Positions 53,768 to 63,227 are shown, numbered from the stretch's first letter. The stretch: DNA of 64,000 nt from an uncultured Flavobacteriaceae bacterium (GCA_947497245.1 CANMFO010000002.1:1116001-1180000), one strand, 5' to 3'. The notes: generated by a model not told the origin, from the letters alone. Program-made: numbers and translations.

Positions 53768-56170
53768 ATGTGTATGGAAACGACCGAATGTTACCATTGT
53801 GGGGACGACTGCGGTACGGCACCTATAATCTTCGATGAAAAGAACTTTTGCTGTCATGGCTGCAAGACTGTCTTTGATATTTTTTCAAGCAACGATCTGT
53901 CCTACTATTATGATTTGCAATCGGCTGCTGGAGCCAGTCCGCAGGCGATTGAAGGAAAGTACGATTTTCTCGGTTCTCCTGCTATTGTTGAAAGGCTGAC
54001 CGAGTTCAACGATGGGGACATGCAGGTGGTAAACCTCTATATTCCCCACATTCATTGTAGTTCCTGTATATGGGTATTGGAAAACCTGAACAAGTTGAAT
54101 CCGTCTGTGAGCGGATCCCAGGTCAACTTCCCCAAGAAAACGGTTCGTATTACCTATAGTAGCTCCAGTATAGCCCTAAAGGAACTGGTCGTGCTACTGG
54201 CACGTATTGGCTATGAGCCCTACATTTCGCTGGATGATTACGACAACCCCAAAAAAAAGGTCGACCGGAGCCTCATCTATAAACTGGGTGTTGCCGGATT
54301 TGCATTTGGCAACGTAATGTTTCTTTCCTTTCCCGAATATTTTGATCTGGCCAGCAGTGGCCGCGACGGAGGGGAGTTCTGGTTGAACCATTATCAAGGG
54401 CTTTTCCGTTGGCTGATGTTCGCTTTTTCGTTGCCCGTGGTTTTCTACGCGGGTCAGGGCTATTTTCTATCCGCCTTTAAAGGACTTCGGGCCAGGATGT
54501 TGAACATCGATGTGCCCATCGCTCTTGGTATTTCGGTACTCTTTCTGAGAAGTACCATCGAAATTGTCTTCGATTGGGGCCCAGGTTTTTTTGACAGTTT
54601 GACCGGATTGGTCTTTTTCCTGTTGCTGGGCAAGTTTTTCCAACAAAAAACCTATTCCTTTTTGTCGTTCGAACGGGATTATAAATCCTATTTCCCCATT
54701 GCCGTTACCCGTATGACATCAGCGGGAAAAGAGGAGACCGCGCAAGTCCATGATATAGAGAGGGGAGATCGGTTATTGATCAGAAATGGCGAATTGATCC
54801 CCGTGGATGGTATCCTTATCAAGGGCAATGCGCGGATCGACTACAGTTTTGTTACGGGCGAATCGGAGCCTGTGCGGAAAATATTGGGCGACAAGCTTTT
54901 TGCGGGAGGAAAACAATTGGGGGGTGTTTTGGAAATGGAGGTGGTGAAATCGGTTTCCCAAAGCTATTTGACCCAGTTGTGGAGCAACACCATTTTTCGT
55001 GAAGGGGCGTCCAGCAAGTTCCAGACCCTTACCGATGGTATTGGCAAACGGTTTACGATAGCCGTACTTTCCATCGCCTTTGCCGCTACCGCTTTTTGGC
55101 TGTTTTATGATAGCACCATGGCCATGAACGTATTCACGGCAGTGTTGATCATTGCCTGTCCATGTGCCATTGCCCTCGCCGCTCCCTTCACCCTGGGCAA
55201 TATGCTTCGGATTTTCGGCCGTAAAAAGTGTTATTTGAAAAGCAGTCAGACCATTGAGCAATTGGCACAGGTCGATACGGCCATTTTTGATAAAACCGGA
55301 ACCTTGACCACTACCACGGGCAATGTGGCCAGTTACCAGGGCATGGCCCTGACATCCGAAGAAGAATCCCTCCTGAAGAACACCCTCCGGGCTTCCAACC
55401 ATCCCTTGAGCCGCACCTTGTACGAAATGTTGTCGGAGCAGCAGATAATGACCTTGGACGATTATACAGAGCATTTGGGAAAGGGAGTGGAGGGCTCCAA
55501 GGACAACAACTATATAAAAATAGGGTCGGCGGATTTTGTAGGGAACGGTCAGGAGACGGACGCGCTGAACACTGCGGTTCATATTGGAAGCAATACGGGA
55601 TATAAGGGGCAATATGTGTTCCACAACCAATACCGGGAAGGGGTTTCCGATCTGTTCCGGACGATGTCCGAAACCTTGAAGTTGGCCATTTTGTCCGGTG
55701 ACAACGAAGGGGAGAAGGCCCATTTGGAAAAATTGTTGCCCAAGCTCACGCCGCTTTACTTCGATCAAAAGCCCGAAGGGAAGCTCCAATTTATTAAATC
55801 GCTACAGGAACAGGGCAGTAAGGTGATGATGGTCGGTGATGGTCTCAATGATGCCGGTGCCCTTGCCCAGAGTGATGTGGGCATCGCCATTTCGGAGAAC
55901 GTGAACGTATTTTCCCCGGCTTGTGATGGAATTTTGGACGCTTCAAAATTTCAACAGCTCTATCAGTACATCCTGGCCTCGCGGAAGGCGATGAAAATTA
56001 TCAAAATGAGTTTCGTACTTTCCCTGTTGTACAATGTCGTTGGACTTTATTTTGCGGTGACCGGACAATTGGAGCCGGTTATAGCGGCCATTTTGATGCC
56101 GTTGAGTTCCATAAGCATTGTGGTGTTCACCACGGTGATGACCAATATATTGGGAAGGAAGTTGAAATAG
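53768..56170 (+). CDS. ccoI: Copper-transporting P-type ATPase for cbb3 oxidase assembly (CcoI/FixI)
   Basis: 800 residues (a second ATG two codons in is possible). It supplies copper for the CuB centre of cbb3 oxidase. N-terminal cysteine-rich metal domain (CYHCGDDCG, FCCHGCKTVF) of the FixI type, an HMA-like domain with HCSSCIW near residue 97, eight membrane helices, the ion-binding CPC in IACPCAIALA (near 462), phosphorylation motif DKTGTLT (near 507) and hinge GDGLNDAGAL. First gene of the cco locus, divergent from fnr over a shared box. Confidence 0.95.
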   Translation: MCMETTECYHCGDDCGTAPIIFDEKNFCCHGCKTVFDIFSSNDLSYYYDLQSAAGASPQAIEGKYDFLGSPAIVERLTEFNDGDMQVVNLYIPHIHCSSCIWVLENLNKLNPSVSGSQVNFPKKTVRITYSSSSIALKELVVLLARIGYEPYISLDDYDNPKKKVDRSLIYKLGVAGFAFGNVMFLSFPEYFDLASSGRDGGEFWLNHYQGLFRWLMFAFSLPVVFYAGQGYFLSAFKGLRARMLNIDVPIALGISVLFLRSTIEIVFDWGPGFFDSLTGLVFFLLLGKFFQQKTYSFLSFERDYKSYFPIAVTRMTSAGKEETAQVHDIERGDRLLIRNGELIPVDGILIKGNARIDYSFVTGESEPVRKILGDKLFAGGKQLGGVLEMEVVKSVSQSYLTQLWSNTIFREGASSKFQTLTDGIGKRFTIAVLSIAFAATAFWLFYDSTMAMNVFTAVLIIACPCAIALAAPFTLGNMLRIFGRKKCYLKSSQTIEQLAQVDTAIFDKTGTLTTTTGNVASYQGMALTSEEESLLKNTLRASNHPLSRTLYEMLSEQQIMTLDDYTEHLGKGVEGSKDNNYIKIGSADFVGNGQETDALNTAVHIGSNTGYKGQYVFHNQYREGVSDLFRTMSETLKLAILSGDNEGEKAHLEKLLPKLTPLYFDQKPEGKLQFIKSLQEQGSKVMMVGDGLNDAGALAQSDVGIAISENVNVFSPACDGILDASKFQQLYQYILASRKAMKIIKMSFVLSLLYNVVGLYFAVTGQLEPVIAAILMPLSSISIVVFTTVMTNILGRKLK

Positions 56171-56189
56171 AAAAATAAAACCTGGAACA

Positions 56190-56201
56190 TGACATATGTC
56201 A
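56190..56201. promoter_or_regulatory. FNR-type box upstream of ccoS
   Basis: Perfect palindrome TGAC-ATAT-GTCA in the 81-base gap after ccoI. Centre 56195.5 is 29.5 bases from TAGTTTTA at 56225-56232. It would let ccoS-NO-Q-P be transcribed separately from ccoI. Confidence 0.72.
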
Positions 56202-56224
56202 TTTCCCAGGGCAGGTTGCAAATG

Positions 56225-56232
56225 TAGTTTTA
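56225..56232 (+). promoter_or_regulatory. -7 element of ccoS
   Basis: TAGTTTTA, one base from TAnnTTTG, 19 bases upstream of the ccoS ATG; no TTG at the -33 distance. Confidence 0.5.
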
Positions 56233-56251
56233 CACTTGAATTCAGGTAGGT

Positions 56252-56479
56252 ATGAGCGTTATTTATGTGTTATTGGCCATCAGCATTATAGTCGCGGTCC
56301 TTTTTTTCACGGCCTTTATCATAGCGGTCAGAAACGGCCAGTACGATGATGCCTATACCCCTTCCGTTCGCATGTTGTTCGAAGACGAACTGGTCAAGGA
56401 AAAACCAGGCCCGGACAGCCCCCCAAAGAACAAATCGAAAGAGCAAAAGAAAGTCATCCAACCAAATAAACAAGAGTAG
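56252..56479 (+). CDS. ccoS: cbb3 oxidase assembly protein CcoS
   Basis: 75 residues: one membrane helix (VIYVLLAISIIVAVLFFTAFI) followed by AVRNGQYDDAYTPSVRMLFE, the GQYDD block that marks CcoS, and a charged tail. CcoS is needed for heme and copper insertion into CcoN. Sits between ccoI and ccoNO, 2 bases before the latter. Confidence 0.93.
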   Translation: MSVIYVLLAISIIVAVLFFTAFIIAVRNGQYDDAYTPSVRMLFEDELVKEKPGPDSPPKNKSKEQKKVIQPNKQE

Positions 56480-56481
56480 TT

Positions 56482-58683
56482 ATGGAAGTACAGCAGTTTT
56501 ATTACGACAACAAGATCGTAAAAAAGTTCCTCTATGCAACAATGCTTTGGGGAATCGTGGGAATGTCGGTTGGCCTGTTATTGGCCTTCATGTTCATGTT
56601 CCCCAACCTGACCGATGGCATATCCTGGTTGAGTTTCGGGCGCCTGAGGCCGTTGCACACCAATGCCGTGATCTTTGCCTTTGTGGGCAACGCCATTTTT
56701 GCAGGGGTCTATTATTCCACCCAACGCCTGTTGAAGGCGCGGATGTTCAGCGACTTTTTGAGCCAGTTTAATTTTTGGGGCTGGCAGGCCATCATTGTTG
56801 CAGCGGCGATTACCTTGCCTTTGGGGTATACCACATCCAAGGAATATGCCGAATTGGAGTGGCCCATAGATATTGCCATTGCCCTGGTTTGGGTAGCTTT
56901 TGGGGTCAATTTGATCGGTACCATGATCAAAAGGAGACAACGTCATTTGTATGTGGCCATCTGGTTCTATGTCGCGACCTTTGTGACCGTTGCGGTACTC
57001 CACATCTTCAACAGCTTGGAACTTCCCGTAAGCGCACTGAAAAGTTATTCGGTCTACGCAGGGGTTCAGGATGCCCTGGTGCAATGGTGGTACGGACATA
57101 ATGCCGTGGCGTTCTTTTTAACCACGCCCTTTCTCGGTCTGATGTACTATTTCGTGCCAAAGGCGGCGAACAGGCCCATTTATTCATATCGGCTGTCCAT
57201 CGTCCACTTTTGGTCCTTGATATTTATTTACATCTGGGCCGGACCACACCATTTGCTGTATTCCACATTGCCCGACTGGGCCCAGAATTTAGGGGTGGCT
57301 TTCTCCGTTATGCTTATAGCCCCTTCCTGGGGAGGGATGATCAACGGATTATTGACCCTTCGCGGGGCCTGGGACAAGGTGCGGACCGACCCCACACTAA
57401 AATTCATGGTTGTGGCGATAACGGGCTACGGTATGGCCACTTTTGAGGGGCCTATGCTTTCCCTGAAAAATGTCAATGCCATTGCCCATTTCAGCGACTG
57501 GATCATCGCGCACGTCCATGTGGGTGCTTTGGCTTGGAATGGTTTTCTGACCTTCGGGATGATCTATTGGTTGGTGCCGAAAATGTTCAAGACGCGCCTG
57601 GCATCGGTGGGCTTGGCCAATTTTCATTTCTGGATAGGCACCTTGGGAATCATTTTGTACGCGCTGCCGATGTATGTGGCCGGTTTTACACAGGCCTTGA
57701 TGTGGAAGGATTTCAACCCCGATGGCACCCTGGTGTACGGGAACTTCCTGGAAACGGTCAATGAGATCATGCCCATGTACTGGATGCGGGCCATTGGTGG
57801 AAGCCTTTATATCATCGGGGCCTGCGTGATGATCTATAACGTAGTGGTCACCATTCGATCGGGAAGCAAGGTCGAGGACGAATTGGCGGAGGCCGCAGCC
57901 CTGACCCGGGTATCGAAAAGGAGGACCGTAGGGGAAACGTTCCACACCTGGTTGGAACGCAAGCCCATACAGTTGACCATTCTGGCCACAGTCGCCATCT
58001 TGATCGGGGGAATCATCCAAATCGTACCCACGATCTTGGTCAAGTCCAATATCCCCACCATCAGCAGCGTTACCCCCTATACTCCGCTGGAACTGGAGGG
58101 AAGGGACCTCTATATCCGGGAAGGTTGTGTGGGGTGCCATTCACAAATGGTACGTCCATTCCGTAGCGAGGTGGAACGTTATGGCGAGTATGCCAAAGCG
58201 GGAGAATTCGTGTACGATCATCCCTTTTTATGGGGGAGCAAGCGCACAGGCCCGGACCTTTTGCGGGTGGGTGGCAAATATTCCGACAACTGGCACTTGA
58301 ACCATATGTACGATCCCCAAAGCACCTCTTCCGGTTCCATAATGCCTGCCTATCAATGGTTGGTGCGCGATGCGCACGACCGTAGCGCGATAAGGGACAA
58401 GATGGAAGCCATGGTAAGTCTGGGCGTACCCTATACAGAGGAAGACATTGCCAATGCCGATCGATCTATGGCGGAACAAGCGGAGCAAATAGAAAAAAAC
58501 CTATACACTGACCCTGATTTCGCAAAAGGGTATGAAGCCGATAAAAAGTACGCCGCGGAAAACGGGCAGCCCTTTGTGGAAATGAAGGACCGTGAGATCG
58601 TTGCTTTGATCGCCTATCTGCAGCGTTTGGGAACGGATATCAAAATAAAGGGCGGTAACGAATCAATTTCACAAAACCAATAG
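56482..58683 (+). CDS. ccoNO: Fused cbb3 cytochrome c oxidase subunits I and II (CcoN-CcoO)
   Basis: 733 residues. Residues 1 to about 480 are CcoN: twelve membrane helices with the heme and CuB histidines, including LHTNAVIFAF, WYGHNAVAFFLT and the CuB pair WAGPHHLLYSTLPDW. After a helix near 500 the CcoO domain has a single c-type heme site REGCVGCHSQMVRPFRSE (near 548) and GSIMPAYQWL with the axial Met. Fusion of the two subunits is a known Bacteroidetes feature. The complex reduces O2 to water with high affinity and pumps protons. Confidence 0.95.
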   Translation: MEVQQFYYDNKIVKKFLYATMLWGIVGMSVGLLLAFMFMFPNLTDGISWLSFGRLRPLHTNAVIFAFVGNAIFAGVYYSTQRLLKARMFSDFLSQFNFWGWQAIIVAAAITLPLGYTTSKEYAELEWPIDIAIALVWVAFGVNLIGTMIKRRQRHLYVAIWFYVATFVTVAVLHIFNSLELPVSALKSYSVYAGVQDALVQWWYGHNAVAFFLTTPFLGLMYYFVPKAANRPIYSYRLSIVHFWSLIFIYIWAGPHHLLYSTLPDWAQNLGVAFSVMLIAPSWGGMINGLLTLRGAWDKVRTDPTLKFMVVAITGYGMATFEGPMLSLKNVNAIAHFSDWIIAHVHVGALAWNGFLTFGMIYWLVPKMFKTRLASVGLANFHFWIGTLGIILYALPMYVAGFTQALMWKDFNPDGTLVYGNFLETVNEIMPMYWMRAIGGSLYIIGACVMIYNVVVTIRSGSKVEDELAEAAALTRVSKRRTVGETFHTWLERKPIQLTILATVAILIGGIIQIVPTILVKSNIPTISSVTPYTPLELEGRDLYIREGCVGCHSQMVRPFRSEVERYGEYAKAGEFVYDHPFLWGSKRTGPDLLRVGGKYSDNWHLNHMYDPQSTSSGSIMPAYQWLVRDAHDRSAIRDKMEAMVSLGVPYTEEDIANADRSMAEQAEQIEKNLYTDPDFAKGYEADKKYAAENGQPFVEMKDREIVALIAYLQRLGTDIKIKGGNESISQNQ

Positions 58684-58686
58684 GCC

Positions 58687-58878
58687 ATGCTAAAATTTGT
58701 AAAAGGATATATGGAAAGTATCGAAGGGGTCGCCACCTATCCCATGATATCACTGTTGATCTTCTTCGTGTTCTTCGCGGTGCTGTTCTGGTGGGTACTG
58801 ACCGCTTCAAAAGCGCATATCAAAGAAGTAAGTGAACTACCATTGGAAAAAGATAACCAACAAAATTTCGAACTATGA
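58687..58878 (+). CDS. ccoQ: cbb3 oxidase subunit CcoQ
   Basis: 63 residues: one membrane helix (MISLLIFFVFFAVLFWWVLT) and a short polar tail (SKAHIKEVSELPLEKD). The size and place between ccoNO and ccoP identify it as CcoQ, which stabilises the complex. Overlaps ccoP by four bases (ATGA). Confidence 0.88.
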   Translation: MLKFVKGYMESIEGVATYPMISLLIFFVFFAVLFWWVLTASKAHIKEVSELPLEKDNQQNFEL

Positions 58879-59762
58879 AAAACAGATCAACTTGGTGGAT
58901 AAGGGTCCCCGTATTACTTTTCCTTATTTGGGGAATGATGGAGTACTTTATAGACTCCGGAGAAAAACCGGCGATAATTGAATACCCAGCTGCCCAGTTC
59001 TTTATGCTGATGGTGTTTCTATTGCTGATCGCCATAGAACTGATTCTCCAATCCGTGGAAAACGTAATGTTCCACACGCTGTCGGAGGAGGCCAAAGAAC
59101 GGTATTTGGCTTCGAAATCCAAATCTTGGGAATGGTCCTGGGGCAAAAATACCTACAAAAAGCTCTTGGGCTCAAAACCTATGGAAGCTGAGGGCGAGAT
59201 CATCCTCGACCACAACTACGACGGCATACGCGAACTCGACAATAAATTGCCCCCCTGGTGGGTCTATATGTTCTATGCGACGATTATATTTGGGGTCGTG
59301 TATTTGGTCCGGTTCCACGTTTTCAACGATTATGACCAGGATTCGGAATATGAACGAGAGGTCGCAGCTGCCCAATTGGAGATCGAGGCCTATAAAAAAA
59401 CGGCAAAAGATCTTGTAGATGCAAATACCGTTGCGCTTTTGACCGAGGCAGCCGACATTAATGCGGGCAAGGCCATTTACGAGACCAATTGCGTCGCCTG
59501 CCATATGGCCGATGGAGGGGGCGGTATTGGCCCCAACCTCACCGATGACCACTGGATTTTGGGTGGGGGCATCAAAAATGTTTTCAGCACGGTTTCCGAA
59601 GGAGGGCGTGATGGGAAAGGAATGGTCGCCTGGAAGCAGATATTGAAACCTGTCGAAATGGCACAGGTGTCTAGCTATATTTTAATCGAGATCCAAGGAA
59701 AAACCCCGGCCAATCCCAAGGCCGCGGAAGGCGATGTTTGGGAAGAATCCGATACACCCTAA
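58875..59762 (+). CDS. ccoP: cbb3 oxidase c-type cytochrome subunit CcoP (single heme)
   Basis: 295 residues. Two N-terminal membrane helices, the CcoP_N block ELDNKLPPWWVYMFYATIIFGVVYL (in parts), then one cytochrome c domain with CVACHMADGGGGIGPNL (heme site near residue 205) and GMVAWKQIL with the axial Met. Only one CxxCH is present, whereas proteobacterial CcoP has two; so electrons enter through a monoheme subunit. The following 200-base gap (59763-59962) shows no gene or clear terminator. Confidence 0.93.
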   Translation: MKNRSTWWIRVPVLLFLIWGMMEYFIDSGEKPAIIEYPAAQFFMLMVFLLLIAIELILQSVENVMFHTLSEEAKERYLASKSKSWEWSWGKNTYKKLLGSKPMEAEGEIILDHNYDGIRELDNKLPPWWVYMFYATIIFGVVYLVRFHVFNDYDQDSEYEREVAAAQLEIEAYKKTAKDLVDANTVALLTEAADINAGKAIYETNCVACHMADGGGGIGPNLTDDHWILGGGIKNVFSTVSEGGRDGKGMVAWKQILKPVEMAQVSSYILIEIQGKTPANPKAAEGDVWEESDTP

Positions 59763-59962
59763 GCGGGAAGAATGTGAACGGTCCGCACCTCTGCGATGGG
59801 GGCGTTGAAAGGACAAAGTACCAGGGTCTATAATTCAAATTGTAGCTTTGACCATCCGTAGGGCGGACCAAAGGCTACTCGGAAATAATGAGTTGATGGA
59901 ATGGGGGCAATCGGAATTCCAATAGATCCACCCCGTTCCAGTTCTAAGTTAATTTACGGCAA

Positions 59963-61381
59963 ATGGCCCAGGACAGTGAAAATTTCAGGGATTCAATAGG
60001 TACCATCAGCGAGGAGGGCAAACGGGCTTGGGTATTCCCTAAAAAGCCAAGCGGTAGGTTTTGGAAGTACCGCAAATATGTGAGCTACTTTTTGCTGGCC
60101 TTTATGTTCGCCTCCCCGTTTGTGAAGATCAACGGCAACCAGTTTCTGATGTTTAATGTACTGGAGCGCAGGTTCAACATATTTGGATTCCCGTTTTGGC
60201 CCCAGGATTTTCATCTATTCGTCATTTCCATGATCATTGGGGTCATTTTTATTGCGCTTTTCACCGTGGCCTTTGGCCGTATTTTTTGTGGATGGATGTG
60301 TCCACAGACCATTTTTATGGAGATGGTCTTCCGTAGGATAGAGTTTTGGATAGATGGGGATCGGGGTGCACAGATCAGACTCGATCGACAACCCTGGAAT
60401 GCCGAAAAAATTCGGAAACGCTTGGTGAAATGGACTGTTTTTTTCATTATATCCTTTTTGATCGCCAATGTGTTTTTGGCCTTTTTGATCGGAAGCGATC
60501 GTTTGATACAGTATATCGCGGACGGTCCTTTACAGCATCTCAGTACCCTGATTTCCCTTTTGATCTTCACGGCCGTTTTCTATTTTGTTTTTGCGTGGTT
60601 CCGCGAACAAGTGTGTATCATCGCCTGTCCCTATGGGAGGATGCAGGGTGTGCTCCTTGACAACAAGTCCATAGTGGTGGCTTACGACCACAAACGGGGC
60701 GAGGGCGAAAAGGGCCGAAAGAAATTCCGCAAGAACGAAGATAGGCAGGCGTTGGGGCATGGCGATTGCATCGACTGTTTCCAGTGTGTAAATGTATGTC
60801 CGACCGGTATCGATATCCGAAATGGGACCCAATTGGAGTGTGTGAACTGCACCGCCTGCATCGATGAATGCGATACGATCATGGAAAAGGTGAACCTTCC
60901 AAAGGGCTTGATCCGCTACGCCAGTGAGGCCGAGATCGTCAAGAAGGAAAAATTCAGGTTTACCCCCAGGCTCAAGGGATACACCGCGGTCCTGACCATT
61001 TTGACCGGGGTGTTTATAGGAATGCTGTTTTTGAGAAATGATCTGGAAGCCAATATCTTAAGGCTGCCCGGACAACTCTATGAACATAAGGAAGGCAATA
61101 TTATCAGCAATGTCTACACTTATAAACTGGTCAACAAGACGGCCCGGGACATCAACGATGTGAGCTTTAAGTTGCTTTCCCACAATGGGACCATAGAATT
61201 GGTTCGACATGAGAATTTCATGGTGGGGGCGCAGGATCTGGCCGAAGGGACCTTGTTCATAGAGATCAACAATGCCGCCCTGGATGGGGATAAGGACAAA
61301 TTGAAGATAGGTGTGTACAGTGGGGACCAGCTGATTGAAACCACTACGGCCCGATTTTTGGCGCCACGTAGCTATAAATAA
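59963..61381 (+). CDS. ccoG: Cytochrome oxidase accessory ferredoxin-like protein CcoG
   Basis: 472 residues. Membrane protein with five helices and iron-sulfur sites: FCGWMCPQTIFMEMVFR near residue 113, CIACPYGRMQGVL, and two 4Fe-4S clusters in DCIDCFQCVNVCPTGIDIR and CVNCTACIDECD. The C-terminal immunoglobulin-like domain (residues 370-472) is of the FixG_C type. CcoG reduces copper for cbb3 assembly. Followed 6 bases later by ccoH. Confidence 0.94.
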   Translation: MAQDSENFRDSIGTISEEGKRAWVFPKKPSGRFWKYRKYVSYFLLAFMFASPFVKINGNQFLMFNVLERRFNIFGFPFWPQDFHLFVISMIIGVIFIALFTVAFGRIFCGWMCPQTIFMEMVFRRIEFWIDGDRGAQIRLDRQPWNAEKIRKRLVKWTVFFIISFLIANVFLAFLIGSDRLIQYIADGPLQHLSTLISLLIFTAVFYFVFAWFREQVCIIACPYGRMQGVLLDNKSIVVAYDHKRGEGEKGRKKFRKNEDRQALGHGDCIDCFQCVNVCPTGIDIRNGTQLECVNCTACIDECDTIMEKVNLPKGLIRYASEAEIVKKEKFRFTPRLKGYTAVLTILTGVFIGMLFLRNDLEANILRLPGQLYEHKEGNIISNVYTYKLVNKTARDINDVSFKLLSHNGTIELVRHENFMVGAQDLAEGTLFIEINNAALDGDKDKLKIGVYSGDQLIETTTARFLAPRSYK

Positions 61382-61387
61382 AAAATT

Positions 61388-61834
61388 ATGAAGATAAACT
61401 GGGGAACGGCGATCGTACTGGCATTTATTGCTTTCATAGGTTTTATCCTATACTTTGTTGTCCGGATGGGCACGGACGATCGGGCCAATCACGATTTGGT
61501 GACCGAGGAATATTATAAGGAGGAACTGGGCTATCAAAAAGAAATCGATGCGGAGAACAATGCAAACGCCGATGGCCTGAACATCGAACTGGAAAAAACC
61601 GTCGACGGACTGCAATTGCAATTCCCGGAGACCCTGGAACCACAAAAAATAATAGGAACGGTGTCCCTTTACAGACCGTCCAATAAACACTTGGATTTTG
61701 ACTTACCCGTAAGTCTGTCCAATACACATTTGCTCATACCTGACAAACGTTTGTTGGATGGTCGCTGGGACATTAAAGTTTTTTGGGAATACGAGGGCAA
61801 GGCCTATTTGCACAAAGAAAGTATAACCTATTAG
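61388..61834 (+). CDS. ccoH: FixH/CcoH family protein
   Basis: 148 residues. One membrane anchor (IVLAFIAFIGFILYFVVRMG), then the FixH block HDLVTEEYYKEELGYQKEIDAENNA (in parts) and a beta-rich periplasmic domain. FixH/CcoH works with the CcoI copper pump in oxidase maturation. Placed directly after ccoG. Confidence 0.88.
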   Translation: MKINWGTAIVLAFIAFIGFILYFVVRMGTDDRANHDLVTEEYYKEELGYQKEIDAENNANADGLNIELEKTVDGLQLQFPETLEPQKIIGTVSLYRPSNKHLDFDLPVSLSNTHLLIPDKRLLDGRWDIKVFWEYEGKAYLHKESITY

Positions 61835-61959
61835 TGAAAAAATGAATACCGGAACCCGGACAGGAGGCGAACCGATCCCCGTGACATGGATTGTCGCCCG
61901 CCGCGCGCTTGGCAGCGTGTTAAAGCGATCTCCTTCTTTGCTGGAATGACCAATTTTAT

Positions 61960-62661
61960 ATGCTACTATCCGCCATCATATTGGGACTTATGGGAAGCTT
62001 GCACTGTGTCGGCATGTGCGGCCCGATTGCCTTCATGCTTCCCGTGGATAGAACCAACCAGCTCACGAAATTCTCCCAGATTTTCGTGTACCATTTTGGT
62101 AGATTATTGGCATACGCCACCATTGGATTGGTTTTTGGTACCCTGGGGAAAGGGCTTTATGTTTTTGGAATGCAACAAAAATTGTCGATCATCATTGGAA
62201 CGGCAATGATCGTCATCGCCCTTGTTCCATACAGGACTTTCAACAAATACAATCTTTCCAAACCCGTTTATAAAATCATAGCCGCGCTGAAAAACCGCTT
62301 GGGCAAGGAGTTGAAAAAGAAAACTCCGGACACCTTTCTGACCATAGGCTTCCTAAACGGCTTTCTGCCCTGTGGTCTGGTCTACATTGCCCTGTTTGCG
62401 GCCATTGCAATGGGCGACGCACTAGAAGGGGCATTGTATATGATGTTGTTTGGGGCAGGTACGGTTCCGCTGATGACCACGGCCATTTATTTCAGCGGAT
62501 TTTTGAAAGGGGTCGCCAAGCGGAAGATACAACAATTCATCCCGGTCTTTGTGGTGATTATGGGGATGCTCTTTATATTGCGCGGTCTGGGATTGGGCAT
62601 TCCCTATGTATCTCCGAAACCCGTCGTTGAAATAGTTGCCACAGAAATGGAATGCCATTAG
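61960..62661 (+). CDS. SafE/TauE-like membrane protein of the cco locus
   Basis: 233 residues with six helices. LGLMGSLHCVGMCGPIAFMLP and the later FLNGFLPCGLVYIALFAAIA are the two halves of the DsbD_2/UreH-like fold (DUF annotated as sulfite exporter TauE/SafE family). The paired Cys (HCVGMC and PCG) may bind copper or pass electrons. It regularly closes cco loci in Flavobacteria and probably helps copper delivery, an inference from position. 125 bases after ccoH; no promoter recognised. Confidence 0.85.
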   Translation: MLLSAIILGLMGSLHCVGMCGPIAFMLPVDRTNQLTKFSQIFVYHFGRLLAYATIGLVFGTLGKGLYVFGMQQKLSIIIGTAMIVIALVPYRTFNKYNLSKPVYKIIAALKNRLGKELKKKTPDTFLTIGFLNGFLPCGLVYIALFAAIAMGDALEGALYMMLFGAGTVPLMTTAIYFSGFLKGVAKRKIQQFIPVFVVIMGMLFILRGLGLGIPYVSPKPVVEIVATEMECH

Positions 62662-62816
62662 TCGCGCCATTTTAAAATCGGGATGTTCCCACGAGTAAGC
62701 GGAATACAATAACGATGCGCCGAAGTATTTCTTTTGATCTTTGCACTCCCAATGCAAGGGCAATGCAAATTGTTTCGGCCAAAAAACAGCTTTCAAGCGG
62801 CTCAAGAACTATAAAC

Positions 62817-63218
62817 ATGGATATGGACAAGCACGACATTACCACACGCGGGGATACCGAACTTTTGGTGCGGACCTTTTATGCCAAAGTACGGAAGGAT
62901 GGGGTATTGGGGCCGATTTTCAACGGTATCATTTCGGATTGGGACAGTCATTTGGAACTACTTACGGATTTCTGGGAGGGGCAACTGTTCCTCAAGCGGA
63001 AATATCAGGGAAATCCGGTGACCGCCCATCTCGAAGTGGACGACCAAACGGACCATACCATCACTCCGGAACATTTTGGGCTGTGGCTCAATATCTGGTT
63101 CGAAACCCTCGACGAACTTTTTGAAGGGGAAACGGTCTGGGTCGCCAAAAACCGGGCCCAGAAAATGAGTACCATGTTATTTATGCAAATGTACGAGCAC
63201 AGAAATCGAAAAAACTAA
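62817..63218 (+). CDS. Group III truncated hemoglobin
   Basis: 133 residues from the ATG at 62817 (a second ATG two codons later). The order TTRGDTELLVRTFYAKVRKDG, GPIFNG, HLELLTDFWEGQLF and HFGLWLNIWFETLDELF fits group III truncated globins; proximal His is in the EHFGLW segment. Group III globins bind O2 or NO tightly and have been tied to microaerobic or nitrosative conditions, fitting its place after the cbb3 locus. The TDO gene follows 9 bases later in the same frame. Confidence 0.88.
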   Translation: MDMDKHDITTRGDTELLVRTFYAKVRKDGVLGPIFNGIISDWDSHLELLTDFWEGQLFLKRKYQGNPVTAHLEVDDQTDHTITPEHFGLWLNIWFETLDELFEGETVWVAKNRAQKMSTMLFMQMYEHRNRKN

Positions 63219-63227
63219 GCAACTATT

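Noticed and set aside
54773-55789. Open frame of 338 codons on the minus strand
   Set aside because: Antisense to ccoI, which has complete P-type ATPase motifs.
57397-58140. Open frame of 247 codons on the minus strand
   Set aside because: Antisense to the fused ccoNO gene; low-complexity His/Gly/Gln-rich product with no fold pattern.
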